Shown here one piece after another: positions 45,851 to 56,414 of a stretch of 64,000 nucleotides of DNA; the stretch's first letter is position 1; the number at the start of each line of letters is the position of its first letter. Both the position numbers and the translations under genes were made by a program. Location: the NCBI RefSeq assembly GCF_900411395.1, contig NZ_OXCQ01000005.1, forward strand, positions 1-64,000, written 5' to 3'. The notes under the pieces were generated by a model that was not told where the DNA came from, ran no database searches, and saw only the letters and a program-made list of their open reading frames with translations. The stretch comes from Streptococcus sp. 596553 (GTDB taxonomy: Bacteria > Bacillota > Bacilli > Lactobacillales > Streptococcaceae).

Positions 45851-46309
45851 CTATTTTCTATGCTCCAAGAGTTGATTGATATGGTCTACTTTTTTAGCTT
45901 CTCTTTTATAGAGAATAGCCCAGATGATGAGGTAGACAATCGCAAACTCGATAATGAGCTGGAGATAGAAGATCCAGTGAAAAGGAAACCAACCTGCCAG
46001 AGTTGCTAGTGGGACAAAGCCAGCCAGCATAAGGAAGAAATGGGAAAGCGTCGCACGGAGCATGCTCCAGTCACGGCTGAATAATCGTTTACCAAAGTTG
46101 AAGAGAATACCGATAGCTGCCCAAATCAGTGTGCAGTAGAGCAAGACCAGGGCACCGTGAACCTGATGCTGAGCCATCACTTGGCCGATGAGAGAGTAGG
46201 GATTTAGTGGGGTATAAGTACTCGGTGCATAAATGAGTGAAAAGATGATAGAGAGGATGAGGCCGATGAGGACACCAGTAGTTGCGTCGTGGAAGATTTG
46301 TTTTTTCAT
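45851..46309 (-). CDS. DUF3021 membrane protein
   Basis: A 152-residue protein with four helices, beginning MKKQIFHDATTGVLIGLILSIIFS. DUF3021 proteins are encoded next to LytTR regulators and are thought to bind and restrain them at the membrane (LytTR regulatory systems). Its ATG overlaps the LytTR stop by four bases. Signal unknown. Confidence 0.82.
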   Translation of the reverse strand: MKKQIFHDATTGVLIGLILSIIFSLIYAPSTYTPLNPYSLIGQVMAQHQVHGALVLLYCTLIWAAIGILFNFGKRLFSRDWSMLRATLSHFFLMLAGFVPLATLAGWFPFHWIFYLQLIIEFAIVYLIIWAILYKREAKKVDHINQLLEHRK

Positions 46310-46746
46310 AGTTCTAATTTCTCCTTGATGGTTTTTAGGTAACGGCGTGAAGAGTAGGTGAAGCTTTCGTTTTTCAAGAAAATTTCTACTAGGCCGTTGG
46401 GGGTGAGCTTGAGATGAGAGATGGAATCGATATTGATGATTTCTGATTGGGAAATTTGGATAAAATTGGTCGGCAGAACTTCAAGGACCTGATAGAGTCG
46501 TAAGTCAATGGTGTAGGTCTGACTCGCGGTTTCTGCTAGAACCTTCCGATTCTCGATATAGAAGCGTTGAATCTTGCTAATCTCAACGAGATAGACCTGA
46601 TTATCGATTTTCCCTTTGATTTTTTCTGTTAGATCCAGATTTTCTGCGAACTCGATGACTTTCTGGACTTTATCTGTCGGCTGAGGTGCTTGGACAATCA
46701 GCTTTTCCTCCTTGTAAGTTTCACTAATCTGTAGTTCTACTTTCAT
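46306..46746 (-). CDS. LytTR-domain transcription regulator
   Basis: A 146-residue DNA-binding protein without receiver domain. The LytTR domain occupies about residues 50-145 (KIQRFYIENRKVLAETASQTYTIDLRL; FIQISQSEIINIDSISHLKLTPNG; YLKTIKEKLEL). The start at 46746 follows GGAGAGAAA, favoured over the longer frame. With the coupled DUF3021 protein it forms a two-gene regulatory system of the kind that controls bacteriocin or competence genes in S. mutans. Its targets are unknown. Confidence 0.85.
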   Translation of the reverse strand: MKVELQISETYKEEKLIVQAPQPTDKVQKVIEFAENLDLTEKIKGKIDNQVYLVEISKIQRFYIENRKVLAETASQTYTIDLRLYQVLEVLPTNFIQISQSEIINIDSISHLKLTPNGLVEIFLKNESFTYSSRRYLKTIKEKLEL

Positions 46747-46804
46747 AAATTTCTCTCCTTGTTTTTTATACAAAATTAATCTCACTTCTTGTACACCTTT
46801 ATTA

Positions 46805-46910
46805 ATACTCCTCAAAAATCAAATTCAAACCACGTCAGCGCCGTCTTGCCGTACTAAAGTACTGTCTGCGCCTAGCTTTCTAGTTTGCTCTTTGATTTTT
46901 ATTGAGTATA
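46805..46910 (+). repeat. Short BOX element (A-C form)
   Basis: Starts ATACTCCTCAAAAATCAAAT and ends TTTTTATTGAGTAT, without boxB; a GTACTAAAGTAC palindrome stands in its place. It lies in the 310-base gap before mutL. Confidence 0.85.
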
Positions 46911-47000
46911 CCACTATTTTACTCCCCCTGGCAAGGGATCTTGTCTATGTGGAGGGATTTGTATCCTATGTGGTGGAGCTTTTCTGTCCTATCTGAAATG

Positions 47001-47009
47001 TGGTATAAT
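47001..47009 (+). promoter_or_regulatory. Extended -10 of mutL
   Basis: TGGTATAAT (TGnTATAAT) 48 bases before the mutL ATG. No good -35 is visible at the usual spacing. Confidence 0.6.
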
Positions 47010-47056
47010 AGCACTAATCAATTTCTAGGAAAATAGATACAGAAAGGGGCTGAAAG

Positions 47057-49006
47057 ATGTCTCATATTATTGAATTGCCAGAGGTGCTGGCAAACCAGAT
47101 TGCAGCTGGAGAGGTTATCGAGCGTCCAGCTAGCGTTGTTAAGGAGCTGGTAGAAAATGCTATTGACGCGGGCTCTAGTCAGATTATCATTGAGATTGAG
47201 GAGGCTGGTCTCAAGAAGATTCAAATTACAGATAATGGTCATGGAATTGCCCACGATGAGGTAGAGCTGGCTTTGCGTCGCCATGCGACCAGTAAGATAA
47301 AAAATCAAGCAGACCTCTTTCGGATTCGGACGCTTGGTTTTCGTGGTGAAGCCTTGCCTTCTATCGCATCCGTCAGCGTTTTAACTCTTTTGACAGCAGT
47401 TGAGGGCGCAAGTCATGGAACCAAATTAGTTGCGCGTGGGGGTGAAGTTGAGGAAGTCATCCCGGCGACTAGTCCTGTGGGGACCAAAGTTTGTGTGGAG
47501 GACCTCTTTTTCAACACGCCTGCCCGCCTCAAGTATATGAAGAGTCAGCAAGCGGAGCTGTCTCATATCATTGATATTGTCAACCGTCTGGGCTTGGCCC
47601 ATCCTGAGATTTCGTTTAGTTTGATCAGTGATGGCAAGGAAATGACGCGGACAGCAGGTACTGGTCAACTGCGCCAAGCTATCGCAGGGATTTACGGTTT
47701 GGCGAGTGCTAAGAAGATGATTGAAATTGAGAACTCTGACTTAGATTTCGAAATTTCTGGTTTTGTGTCCTTGCCTGAGTTAACTAGAGCCAACCGCAAC
47801 TATATCAGTCTCTTCATCAATGGCCGTTATATCAAGAATTTCCTACTCAATCGTGCTATTCTTGACGGCTATGGTAGTAAGCTCATGGTAGGCCGTTTTC
47901 CACTGGCTGTCATTCACATCCATATAGACCCTTATCTAGCGGATGTCAATGTGCATCCAACCAAGCAAGAGGTGCGGATTTCCAAGGAAAAAGAACTGAT
48001 GACGCTGGTCTCAGAAGCTATTTCCAATAGTCTTAAGGAGCAAACTTTGATACCTGATGCCTTGGAAAATCTTGCCAAATCGACCGTGCGCAATCGTGAG
48101 AAGGTGGAGCAAACTATTCTTCCACTCAAAGAAAATACGCTCTACTATGAGAAAACAGAGCCGATAAGATCTAGTCAATCTGAGGTGGCTGATTATCAGG
48201 TGGAATTGACTGAGGAAGGACAAGACTTGACCTTGTTTGCCAAGGAAACCGTGGATCAGCTGACCAAGCCAGCAAAACTGCATTTTGCAGAGAGAAAGCC
48301 TGCTAATTATGACCAACTAGACCATCCAGAGTTAGATTTAGCCAGTCTTGATAAGGCCTATGATAAGCTGGAGCAAGAAGAATCATCCAGCTTCCCAGAG
48401 TTGGAATTTTTCGGACAGATGCATGGAACCTATCTCTTTGCCCAAGGGCGAGATGGCCTCTACATCATAGACCAACATGCAGCTCAGGAACGGGTTAAAT
48501 ATGAGGAATATCGTGAAAGCATTGGCAATGTTGACCAGAGCCAGCAACAACTCCTAGTGCCCTATATATTTGAATTTCCTGCAGATGATGCCCTGCGTCT
48601 CAAGGAAAGAATGCCTCTTTTAGAGGAAGTGGGCGTCTTCCTAGCAGAGTATGGAGAAAATCAATTTATCCTACGTGAACATCCTATTTGGATGGCAGAA
48701 GAAGAGATTGAATCAGGCATCTATGAGATGTGTGACATGCTCCTTTTGACTAAGGAAGTTTCTATCAAGAAATACCGAGCAGAGCTGGCTATCATGATGT
48801 CCTGCAAGAGATCTATCAAGGCTAACCATCGTATCGATGACCATTCAGCTAGACAACTCCTCTATCAGCTTTCTCAATGTGACAATCCCTATAACTGTCC
48901 TCATGGACGCCCTGTTTTGGTGCATTTTACCAAGTCGGATATGGAAAAGATGTTCCGACGCATTCAGGAAAATCACACCAGCCTCCGTGAGTTGGGGAAA
49001 TATTAA
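47057..49006 (+). CDS. mutL: DNA mismatch repair protein MutL
   Basis: A 649-residue mismatch-repair matchmaker (HexB in streptococci). The GHKL ATPase motifs [12 protein letters not shown] (residue 32), ITDNGHGI (58) and [13 protein letters not shown] (93) are intact. The C-terminal dimerisation domain contains [26 protein letters not shown] near 458, then CPHGRPV near 616. It lacks an obvious DQHA-x2-E-x4-E endonuclease separation from family norms: [12 protein letters not shown] is present. ruvA follows after 15 bases. Confidence 0.96.
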   Translation: MSHIIELPEVLANQIAAGEVIERPASVVKELVENAIDAGSSQIIIEIEEAGLKKIQITDNGHGIAHDEVELALRRHATSKIKNQADLFRIRTLGFRGEALPSIASVSVLTLLTAVEGASHGTKLVARGGEVEEVIPATSPVGTKVCVEDLFFNTPARLKYMKSQQAELSHIIDIVNRLGLAHPEISFSLISDGKEMTRTAGTGQLRQAIAGIYGLASAKKMIEIENSDLDFEISGFVSLPELTRANRNYISLFINGRYIKNFLLNRAILDGYGSKLMVGRFPLAVIHIHIDPYLADVNVHPTKQEVRISKEKELMTLVSEAISNSLKEQTLIPDALENLAKSTVRNREKVEQTILPLKENTLYYEKTEPIRSSQSEVADYQVELTEEGQDLTLFAKETVDQLTKPAKLHFAERKPANYDQLDHPELDLASLDKAYDKLEQEESSSFPELEFFGQMHGTYLFAQGRDGLYIIDQHAAQERVKYEEYRESIGNVDQSQQQLLVPYIFEFPADDALRLKERMPLLEEVGVFLAEYGENQFILREHPIWMAEEEIESGIYEMCDMLLLTKEVSIKKYRAELAIMMSCKRSIKANHRIDDHSARQLLYQLSQCDNPYNCPHGRPVLVHFTKSDMEKMFRRIQENHTSLRELGKY

Positions 49007-49021
49007 ACAAAAAGGAAAACT

Positions 49022-49615
49022 ATGTACGAATATCTAAAAGGAATTATTACCAAAATCACTGCCAAATACATTGTCCTTGAAACTAACGGTATTGGTTATA
49101 TCCTGCATGTGCCCAATCCTTATGCCTATTCAGGTCAGGTTAATCAAGAGGCTCAGATTTATGTGCATCAGGTCGTGCGTGAGGACGCTCATCTGCTTTA
49201 TGGATTTCGCTCAGAAGACGAGAAAAAGCTCTTTCTCAGTCTGATTTCGGTATCTGGGATTGGTCCTGTATCAGCTCTTGCTATTATCGCTGCTGATGAC
49301 AATGCTGGCTTGGTTCAAGCCATTGAAACCAAGAATATCACCTACTTGACCAAGTTCCCTAAAATTGGCAAGAAAACAGCCCAGCAGATGGTGCTGGACT
49401 TGGAAGGCAAGGTAGTAGTTGCAGGAGATGACCTTCCTGCCAAGGTGGCAGTGCAAGCTAGTGCTGAAAACCAAGAATTGGAAGAGGCTATGGAGGCCAT
49501 GTTGGCACTGGGCTACAAGGCAACAGAACTCAAGAAAATCAAGAAATTCTTTGAAGGAACGACAGATACAGCTGAGAACTATATCAAGTCGGCCCTTAAA
49601 ATGTTGGTCAAATAG
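49022..49615 (+). CDS. ruvA: Holliday junction DNA helicase subunit RuvA
   Basis: A 197-residue junction-binding protein that tetramerises and loads RuvB. It has an OB-fold N-terminus ([20 protein letters not shown]), two helix-hairpin-helix motifs near residues 72-130 ([30 protein letters not shown]), and a C-terminal domain that contacts RuvB. Co-directional with mutL and tag, 15 and 9 bases away, forming a DNA-repair operon. Confidence 0.95.
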   Translation: MYEYLKGIITKITAKYIVLETNGIGYILHVPNPYAYSGQVNQEAQIYVHQVVREDAHLLYGFRSEDEKKLFLSLISVSGIGPVSALAIIAADDNAGLVQAIETKNITYLTKFPKIGKKTAQQMVLDLEGKVVVAGDDLPAKVAVQASAENQELEEAMEAMLALGYKATELKKIKKFFEGTTDTAENYIKSALKMLVK

Positions 49616-49624
49616 GAGCAGAGT

Positions 49625-50188
49625 ATGACAAAACGTTGTTCGTGGGTCAAGATGACCAATCCGCTCTACATCGCCTATCATGATGAGGAGTGGGGGCAGC
49701 CCCTCCATGATGACCAAGCATTGTTTGAGTTGTTGTGTATGGAAACCTATCAGGCAGGCCTGTCTTGGGAAACGGTGCTCAACAAACGTCAAGCTTTCAG
49801 AGAAGCATTTCATGGCTATCAAATTCAAGCAGTCGCAGAGATGATCGATACCGAATTGGAAGCCTTGCTGGATAATCCAGCCATCATCCGAAATAGAGCC
49901 AAGATTTTTGCTACACGCGCTAACGCCCAAGCCTTTCTACGACTACAGGCAGAGTACGGCTCTTTTGATACCTATCTTTGGTCTTTTGTTGAGGGGAAAA
50001 CTGTCGTTAACGATATTCCTGATTATCGCCAAGCCCCAGCTAAAACACCTTTGTCTGAGAAATTAGCCAAAGATCTCAAAAAACGAGGCTTCAAGTTCAC
50101 AGGCCCAGTCGCCGTCTTGTCTTTTCTACAGGCTGCAGGCCTGGTTGATGACCACGAGAATGATTGTGAGTGGAAAAGCAGGAATTAG
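49625..50188 (+). CDS. tag: DNA-3-methyladenine glycosylase I
   Basis: A 187-residue base-excision enzyme that removes 3-methyladenine. It has the family opening RCSWVKMTNPLYIAYHDEEWG at residues 4-24. The catalytic-pocket residues and zinc ligands (Cys5, His18 and a C-terminal His/Cys pair in DDHENDCEW) fit Tag. Ninth base after ruvA. GGAGCAG precedes the ATG. Confidence 0.93.
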   Translation: MTKRCSWVKMTNPLYIAYHDEEWGQPLHDDQALFELLCMETYQAGLSWETVLNKRQAFREAFHGYQIQAVAEMIDTELEALLDNPAIIRNRAKIFATRANAQAFLRLQAEYGSFDTYLWSFVEGKTVVNDIPDYRQAPAKTPLSEKLAKDLKKRGFKFTGPVAVLSFLQAAGLVDDHENDCEWKSRN

Positions 50189-50272
50189 TGTGTACAGGTA
50201 ACTAGCATATCTGAGAATATAGAAAAAAGCTGAGAAATTTTTCCCAGCTTTTTATATATACTATTAGATTTG

Positions 50273-50536
50273 TTAGAGTGAAGTCAAAAAAGTGATTCCA
50301 CCTAAAATAACACCAGCTGAATTTGGAATGATTAGTATCCAATCCTTCTTAGGTTCCTTTGTCCATCCATAAATAACCCAGATTAAGCAAGATATAGCAG
50401 CTGATAAAGGTTGAAATGGTTGAGCTTTATTTCCCTGTAAATTAGCGATAATTTGAGGTATGTAGGCAATAAATACTATAATTCCAATAAAGGCACCAAT
50501 AGAACCTACGATTCGATTAATTTTTTGTTTTGTCAT
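50273..50536 (-). CDS. SemiSWEET-family transporter
   Basis: An 87-residue protein with three helices, the half-size SWEET/PQ-loop fold: VGSIGAFIGIIVFIAYIPQI with the conserved Pro-Gln, then PLSAAISCLIWVIYGW, then NSAGVILGGITFL. SemiSWEETs dimerise and carry sugars down their gradient. The start at 50536 follows GGAGG; the longer frame lacks support. A T-rich hairpin after tag may end both genes. Confidence 0.85.
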   Translation of the reverse strand: MTKQKINRIVGSIGAFIGIIVFIAYIPQIIANLQGNKAQPFQPLSAAISCLIWVIYGWTKEPKKDWILIIPNSAGVILGGITFLTSL

Positions 50537-50641
50537 ATACACCTCCTTCAAAAGGATAACATAGAAATTAGCGAAATGCAATAAATTCAGATACAAATTG
50601 TAACGAAAACGAATACAAAAGCACAAAAATAGAGAAACTAT

Positions 50642-51676
50642 TTATTTTTTGTTATAGTCAAAGCGGATGACTTGCTCCTGTGCATCTACATGAGCATGGA
50701 CCCCAAAGGGTACAATTGCTCTTGGAGTTGCGTGGCCGACATTTAGATTATAGATAATCGGGATATTGCTGTCAATAATATTCAATAGTGCCTCTTTATA
50801 GTCGTCATAGAAAGTTTCATCCATAGGTTTTCCGACCAGGAGTCCACTGATAGCCTCGAACATACCAGTGTTCTTTAAAGTCTGCAACATCTTTTTGAAG
50901 TATTCTGGCTCAGGCTTTTCTTCGCTTGTTTCTAGCAAGAGGATTTTTCCTTCCCAGTCTGACAAGTCAGGGAAAAGTTTGTATTTTTGGCAGAGCTCCG
51001 TGCTATCTGCGTATCGAGAGTTGTCAAAGATATCGTAGAGGGATTCGAGGCAACCACCGAGGATTTTCCCCTCGAACTGTGCATTTCCTTGCAACAACTC
51101 AAAACCGGTATTTGCATGACTGACACGAGGTGTTCCCAGAGCCTTAGAACTAAAATCAGTTCGTTCCTCATACCAAACATTGCTAGGGCGTATTTCTGAG
51201 ATTCTTCCCGTCTCAATCAATTCTTTAAAGTAGTGAAGGCTATAGGTTAGCATTTCTTTGTCTAATTCACAAATGTCTGCTAAGAAGGATTGACCATAAA
51301 AAGTCTTGATTCCTAATTTATGCAACATGAGATGGTTCATGGTTGTATCCGAGAAGCCAAGAAAAATTTTTTGTTTGATAACCTTTGGGAGTTGGTCATT
51401 TTCAAAAAGATAAGGTAGTAAGCGATAGGTATCGTCTCCACCGATGGCGCATAGGATTATGTCGATGCTATCATCAGAAAAGGCATGAATCAAATCCTCT
51501 GCACGCGCTTCAGGATGATTCTTAATAAAGTCTAATCCTTTTAGCGAATGGGGCAAAAAGATAGAATTGAGTCCCAGGTCCTTGAGACGTTGGACACCTA
51601 AGTCCACTTCGTGTTTGACAAAGTCCTCTCCGATAATGCCACTAGATAAACTAACAATACCAATAGTAGAAATCAT
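50642..51676 (-). CDS. S66-family peptidase (LD-carboxypeptidase / MccF-like)
   Basis: A 344-residue serine peptidase. The nucleophile elbow FLGFSDTTMNH is near residue 110, the catalytic Glu probably lies in LLLETSEEKPE, and the His is in NVGHATPRAIVPFG near 310. LCAIGGDDTYRLLPY near 80 is the usual upstream strand. Members either trim L,D-linked murein peptides or, like MccF, hydrolyse microcin-C-type compounds for immunity. Sequence alone does not decide, although the glycine-rich GGDD and the overall length favour the MccF branch. Confidence 0.85.
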   Translation of the reverse strand: MISTIGIVSLSSGIIGEDFVKHEVDLGVQRLKDLGLNSIFLPHSLKGLDFIKNHPEARAEDLIHAFSDDSIDIILCAIGGDDTYRLLPYLFENDQLPKVIKQKIFLGFSDTTMNHLMLHKLGIKTFYGQSFLADICELDKEMLTYSLHYFKELIETGRISEIRPSNVWYEERTDFSSKALGTPRVSHANTGFELLQGNAQFEGKILGGCLESLYDIFDNSRYADSTELCQKYKLFPDLSDWEGKILLLETSEEKPEPEYFKKMLQTLKNTGMFEAISGLLVGKPMDETFYDDYKEALLNIIDSNIPIIYNLNVGHATPRAIVPFGVHAHVDAQEQVIRFDYNKK

Positions 51677-51817
51677 ATTTTATCCTCCTAGAAATAGATT
51701 GAGTCTATTTTATCACAAAAGATTAGATAGAGCTATGTGGGATGTCAGAAGAATACTTTAGAATCAAAAAAGTAAGTGAAAAAGCAACCGCACCTGCAGT
51801 TGCTTTTATCATTCTTC

Positions 51818-52495
51818 TTAATAACGTGTTGGTCCTGCACTTGCGCTGCGGATGTTCAAGCGTTTCTTTAGATAGAAGCGAAGGGCTAGGAGGGCTGCTC
51901 CGATAATAGCCAGCGGCAATGGAGCAAGTACTGGGTTAAGGCTAGCTGGTAGGAAGCTTGTTGCAAAGAAGACAAGCAACCAAAGGAACATAGAAGCTAG
52001 GATAACTAGTACAGATTTCCAGAAAGGTGGGCGTTGACTGCGATCCATGTCTGGTCCATAATACTGGTAAACAAAGTAGTACATCAAGTAGAAGGCAAAT
52101 CCACCAACCAGTCCAACTAATAGAAGAGTAATCAATCCATAGCCGAAAGCTTGATCTGCCGCAAAGAAGGTTGTGAGGGCGCTGACGAGGGCAAAGAGGC
52201 TAGTGATGAAAAGAGCTGAGTCCATAATCATCAGTTTTGGATCATCATTTTCTTTTGGATGCTCTTTTTCATATTGTTCCTTGACAGTGAAACTATGAGC
52301 CCAGTGGGTCGGTGCACCATAGAGGGAACGAGCAGTCGTACCCTTGGCTTGCTCTTCAAGGATTTGGGGAATAACTTCCTCAAAAATAGCCTTGATTTCA
52401 GCGTCTGTTTTCCCATCTTTGATGAATTGTTGGGTAGCGATGTGGACAAACTCTTGGTTTTTCTTAGTTAATTTTTGTAGATCAATCTGAGACAT
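51818..52495 (-). CDS. DUF1129-family membrane protein
   Basis: A 225-residue protein. The N-terminal 90 residues are charged and helical (KLTKKNQEFVHIATQQFIKDGKT; a DUF1129 signature), followed by four helices near 98-118, 123-145, 165-185 and 192-210. Function unknown. The start at 52495 follows GAGGAG and lies 11 bases after the corA stop, so the two are co-transcribed. A short hairpin near 51780 follows. Confidence 0.8.
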   Translation of the reverse strand: MSQIDLQKLTKKNQEFVHIATQQFIKDGKTDAEIKAIFEEVIPQILEEQAKGTTARSLYGAPTHWAHSFTVKEQYEKEHPKENDDPKLMIMDSALFITSLFALVSALTTFFAADQAFGYGLITLLLVGLVGGFAFYLMYYFVYQYYGPDMDRSQRPPFWKSVLVILASMFLWLLVFFATSFLPASLNPVLAPLPLAIIGAALLALRFYLKKRLNIRSASAGPTRY

Positions 52496-52506
52496 AGGAA
52501 CTCCTC

Positions 52507-53451
52507 TTAGAACCATTTTTTATGGATGAGATAGAGAGTGAGCGAGACACTCATAGCAAAGGCGATAAAGACGATTAACCAGAAGGCATTTGGCTCTCCG
52601 TTTAGGGGGATTTCATTATCCTTAAAGTTCATCCCGTAGGCAGAGAAGACCATGGTTGGGATGGACATGACGATGGTCACAAGGGCCAAGGTCTTCATAA
52701 TGTTGTTCTGGTTGTTGGAAATGATAGAGGCAAAGGTCTCCGTCATAGAATGCAAGACGTTTCCATAAATGTCTGCCATCTCGATGGCCTGTTGGGTTTC
52801 AATCAGGGTATCTTCAAGCAGGTCTTCGTCCTCAAGGTATTTCTTGATATTGCTGGTTGAGCTGGTCAATTTTTTAATCACGCGCTCATTTGTTTTGAGG
52901 GAAGCCTTGAAATAGACGATAGTTTTTTCCAATTCCATCAGCTCAATCAATTCTTCATTACGAGTTGATTGATGCAGTTGACTTTCGATTTGCTCACTCT
53001 TACGGTCGATTGAACGAAGGGCTGTTAGGTAAAGCTCTGCATTGCGATAAAGAATCTGAAAGATAAAACGCGAACGCATGAAAGTATAGAAATTACGCAA
53101 CCGACGGTTGATAAAGACATCAAGGACAGGTAGTGGTTCCAAACACGTAGTGATAATGGTTTCCTCTGTGATGATAATACCAAGCGGGATGGTTACGTAG
53201 TAGGTGCGATTATTTCTTTCTTCTGTGACCGGCACGTCTACGATAATCAGGGTATACTCGTCTTCAATTGTAATACGAGACATTTCTTCCGCATCGAGCG
53301 GTGCTCGGAGGTCGGCAATATCGATATCGAAGGCGTTAGCGATTTCGAGTGATTCATTTTGAGTCGGATTGACGAGATTGATCCAAGTACCCGGTTCAAG
53401 CGTATCGATCTCTTTAAATTCAGTTGTTGTAGAGAGAAAAACTTGTTTCAT
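52507..53451 (-). CDS. corA: CorA-family magnesium/divalent cation channel
   Basis: A 314-residue CorA-type channel. The cytoplasmic alpha/beta and long-helix domains fill residues 1-250. Two helices lie at the C-terminus, and the selectivity loop motif YGMNF is at residue 269 (VFSAYGMNFKDNEIP). Members mediate Mg2+ (sometimes Co2+ or Ni2+) flux. It probably complements MgtA, encoded 4.5 kb away under an Mg2+ riboswitch. ATG with AAGGATAAGG upstream. Confidence 0.93.
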   Translation of the reverse strand: MKQVFLSTTTEFKEIDTLEPGTWINLVNPTQNESLEIANAFDIDIADLRAPLDAEEMSRITIEDEYTLIIVDVPVTEERNNRTYYVTIPLGIIITEETIITTCLEPLPVLDVFINRRLRNFYTFMRSRFIFQILYRNAELYLTALRSIDRKSEQIESQLHQSTRNEELIELMELEKTIVYFKASLKTNERVIKKLTSSTSNIKKYLEDEDLLEDTLIETQQAIEMADIYGNVLHSMTETFASIISNNQNNIMKTLALVTIVMSIPTMVFSAYGMNFKDNEIPLNGEPNAFWLIVFIAFAMSVSLTLYLIHKKWF

Positions 53452-53545
53452 ATCCCTTATCCTTTCTCATTTTTCAGATTTTTTCACACCGTACTATTAT
53501 ACTACAAAATCAGCTTTTTGGGTAATAGAATCTCACTTTTTTTGG

Positions 53546-53551
53546 TATAAT
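53546..53551 (+). promoter_or_regulatory. -10 element of uvrA
   Basis: TATAAT preceded by TGG, 31 bases before the ATG at 53583. An in-frame ATG at 53550 lies within it and is therefore not the start. Confidence 0.65.
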
Positions 53552-53582
53552 GGTAAGCAATAATGAACTAGAAAGAACAAAT

Positions 53583-56414
53583 ATGCAAGATAAAATTGTC
53601 ATTCATGGGGCGCGTGCCCATAATTTAAAAAATATTGATGTGGAGATTCCGCGAGACAAGTTGGTTGTCGTGACCGGTTTGTCAGGTTCAGGGAAATCCA
53701 GTCTGGCCTTTGATACCCTCTATGCGGAGGGTCAACGTCGCTATGTGGAGAGTTTGTCAGCCTACGCTCGTCAATTTTTGGGAAATATGGAGAAGCCTGA
53801 TGTAGATGCTATTGATGGTCTCAGCCCAGCTATTTCCATTGACCAGAAAACGACTAGTAAAAATCCTCGCTCGACGGTTGGAACCACGACTGAAATCAAT
53901 GATTATCTGCGTCTCCTCTACGCGCGTGTGGGGACGCCTTACTGTATTAACGGGCATGGAGCTATCAAGGCTTCTTCTGTGGAGCAAATTGTGGATAAGG
54001 TTTTAGAATTGCCTGAACGTCAGCGCCTGCAAATTTTAGCTCCAATCATCCGCAAGAAAAAAGGCCAACATAAGAGTGTCATTGAGAAGGTTCAGAAAGA
54101 CGGGTATGTTCGTGTCCGTGTGGATGGGGAAGTCTATGATGTGACCGAAGTGCCAGACTTGTCCAAGAGCAAGCAACACAATATTGATGTCGTGGTTGAC
54201 CGTATTGTCATCAAGGAGGGTATTCGTAGTCGTCTCTTTGATTCCATTGAGGCTGCCCTTCGTATTGCAGAAGGTTATGTCATTATCGACACTATGGACG
54301 ACTCTGAGTTGTTGTTCTCTGAGCATTATGCCTGTCCAGTTTGTGGATTTACTGTTCCAGAGTTAGAGCCTCGTCTCTTTTCTTTCAATGCTCCTTTTGG
54401 TTCTTGTAGTGAGTGTGATGGCTTGGGTATCAAGCTGGAGGTGGATACTGATTTGGTAGTACCAGATGCCAGCAAAACCTTACGTGAGGGAGCCTTGGCT
54501 CCTTGGAATCCTATCTCATCCAACTACTATCCAAACATGCTAGAGCAGGCTATGACAGCTTTTGGAGTGGATATGGACAAGCCTTTTGAGGACTTGTCAG
54601 AAGAGGATAAGAACTTGATTCTCTATGGGTCAGATGGCAAGGAATTCCATTTCCACTATGAGAATGAATTTGGTGGTGTGCGCGATATTGACATTCCGTT
54701 TGAGGGAGTTGTCAATAATATCAAGCGTCGCTACCATGAAACTAATAGTGACTACACCCGCACCCAAATGCGCCTCTACATGAATGAGCTGACCTGCGGA
54801 ACCTGTCACGGTTACCGTCTTAATGATCAGGCCTTGTCTGTCCGTGTGGGCGGTGAGCAAGGGCCACATATCGGAGAAATTTCAGACCTGTCTATCGCAG
54901 ACCACTTGGACTTGGTAAGCCAGTTGACTCTATCTGAAAATGAAGCCATCATTGCTCGCCCAATCCTCAAGGAAATCAAGGATCGTTTGACCTTCCTTAA
55001 TAACGTGGGTCTTAACTATCTGACTCTGTCACGTTCGGCAGGAACCCTTTCAGGTGGAGAGAGTCAGCGTATTCGCTTGGCGACCCAGATTGGTTCCAAC
55101 CTATCAGGTGTGCTCTATATCCTAGATGAGCCATCAATCGGTCTTCACCAGAGGGACAATGATCGTCTGATTGCCAGCCTCAAAAAGATGCGTGATTTGG
55201 GTAATACTCTCATAGTAGTGGAACATGACGAAGATACCATGCGTGAGGCTGATTATTTGATTGACGTTGGTCCTGGTGCGGGTGTTTTTGGTGGGGAGAT
55301 TGTTGCTGCAGGTACGCCCAAGCAGGTAGCTCGCAACAGCAAGTCTATCACAGGCCAGTATTTATCAGGTAAACGTGCTATTCCAGTGCCAACAGAGCGC
55401 CGTGCCGGAAATGGTCGTTTTATCGAAGTGACAGGTGCGCGTGAGAACAACCTGCAAAATGTCACAGCTCGCTTCCCACTAGGAAAATTTATCGCAGTGA
55501 CAGGGGTATCAGGTTCAGGGAAATCTACTCTAATCAATAGTATCCTCAAAAAAGCCATTGCCCAGAAGCTCAACCGTAATTCAGACAAGCCTGGTAAATT
55601 TAAGACTATTACAGGGATTGAGCATGTAGACCGCTTGATTGATATTGATCAGAGCCCTATCGGACGAACGCCTAGGTCCAACCCAGCTACCTATACAGGT
55701 GTCTTTGACGATATACGTGACCTTTTTGCTCAGACAAATGAAGCCAAGATTCGAGGCTACAAGAAGGGGCGTTTCAGTTTCAATGTCAAGGGTGGTCGTT
55801 GTGAAGCCTGCTCAGGTGACGGGATTATCAAGATTGAGATGCACTTCTTGCCAGATGTTTACGTGGCTTGTGAAGTTTGCCACGGAACCCGCTATAACAG
55901 TGAAACTCTAGAAGTTCACTACAAGGAAAAGAATATCTCGCAGGTCTTGGACATGACTGTCAATGATGCGGTGGAATTCTTCCAACACATTCCAAAGATT
56001 CAACGTAAACTCCAGACCATCAAGGATGTGGGGCTAGGCTATGTGACCTTAGGACAACCAGCTACCACCCTTTCTGGGGGAGAAGCTCAGCGTATGAAGC
56101 TGGCTAGTGAACTCCACAAACGATCGACAGGAAAATCTTTCTACATTCTGGATGAGCCGACGACAGGTCTTCATACAGAGGATATCGCTCGCTTGCTCAA
56201 GGTTTTGGCTCGCTTTGTCGACGATGGCAATACAGTTCTCGTCATTGAACACAATTTAGACGTTATCAAGACAGCAGACCATATTATCGACTTGGGACCT
56301 GAGGGCGGTGTCGGCGGTGGAACCATCATCGCAACAGGAACTCCAGAAGAAGTAGCGGCCAATGAAGCCAGCTACACAGGACAGTATTTGAAAGGAAAGT
56401 TACATCATGAATAA
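53583..56414 (+). CDS. uvrA: Excinuclease ABC subunit A
   Basis: Damage-recognition ATPase of nucleotide excision repair, 943 residues. There are two ABC modules: Walker [15 protein letters not shown] near residue 33 and [13 protein letters not shown] near 640. Signatures are [12 protein letters not shown] near 490 and [12 protein letters not shown] near 830, with zinc motifs CPVCGF...CSECDG near 250 and CEACSGDG...CEVCHG near 740. Its stop overlaps pepP by eight bases. Confidence 0.97.
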   Translation: MQDKIVIHGARAHNLKNIDVEIPRDKLVVVTGLSGSGKSSLAFDTLYAEGQRRYVESLSAYARQFLGNMEKPDVDAIDGLSPAISIDQKTTSKNPRSTVGTTTEINDYLRLLYARVGTPYCINGHGAIKASSVEQIVDKVLELPERQRLQILAPIIRKKKGQHKSVIEKVQKDGYVRVRVDGEVYDVTEVPDLSKSKQHNIDVVVDRIVIKEGIRSRLFDSIEAALRIAEGYVIIDTMDDSELLFSEHYACPVCGFTVPELEPRLFSFNAPFGSCSECDGLGIKLEVDTDLVVPDASKTLREGALAPWNPISSNYYPNMLEQAMTAFGVDMDKPFEDLSEEDKNLILYGSDGKEFHFHYENEFGGVRDIDIPFEGVVNNIKRRYHETNSDYTRTQMRLYMNELTCGTCHGYRLNDQALSVRVGGEQGPHIGEISDLSIADHLDLVSQLTLSENEAIIARPILKEIKDRLTFLNNVGLNYLTLSRSAGTLSGGESQRIRLATQIGSNLSGVLYILDEPSIGLHQRDNDRLIASLKKMRDLGNTLIVVEHDEDTMREADYLIDVGPGAGVFGGEIVAAGTPKQVARNSKSITGQYLSGKRAIPVPTERRAGNGRFIEVTGARENNLQNVTARFPLGKFIAVTGVSGSGKSTLINSILKKAIAQKLNRNSDKPGKFKTITGIEHVDRLIDIDQSPIGRTPRSNPATYTGVFDDIRDLFAQTNEAKIRGYKKGRFSFNVKGGRCEACSGDGIIKIEMHFLPDVYVACEVCHGTRYNSETLEVHYKEKNISQVLDMTVNDAVEFFQHIPKIQRKLQTIKDVGLGYVTLGQPATTLSGGEAQRMKLASELHKRSTGKSFYILDEPTTGLHTEDIARLLKVLARFVDDGNTVLVIEHNLDVIKTADHIIDLGPEGGVGGGTIIATGTPEEVAANEASYTGQYLKGKLHHE

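Noticed and set aside
45643..46009. ORFs of 76-78 codons across the BOX element
   Set aside because: They are made of boxA/B/C repeats and have no ribosome site; shadow frames of repeat DNA.
49024..49031. TACGAATA cin-box match
   Set aside because: It is the first codons of ruvA (Met-Tyr-Glu-Tyr) and no gene starts at the right distance downstream; chance match.
53550..53582. Earlier start for uvrA
   Set aside because: The ATG at 53550 lies in the TATAAT promoter element; the protein family begins at [14 protein letters not shown].
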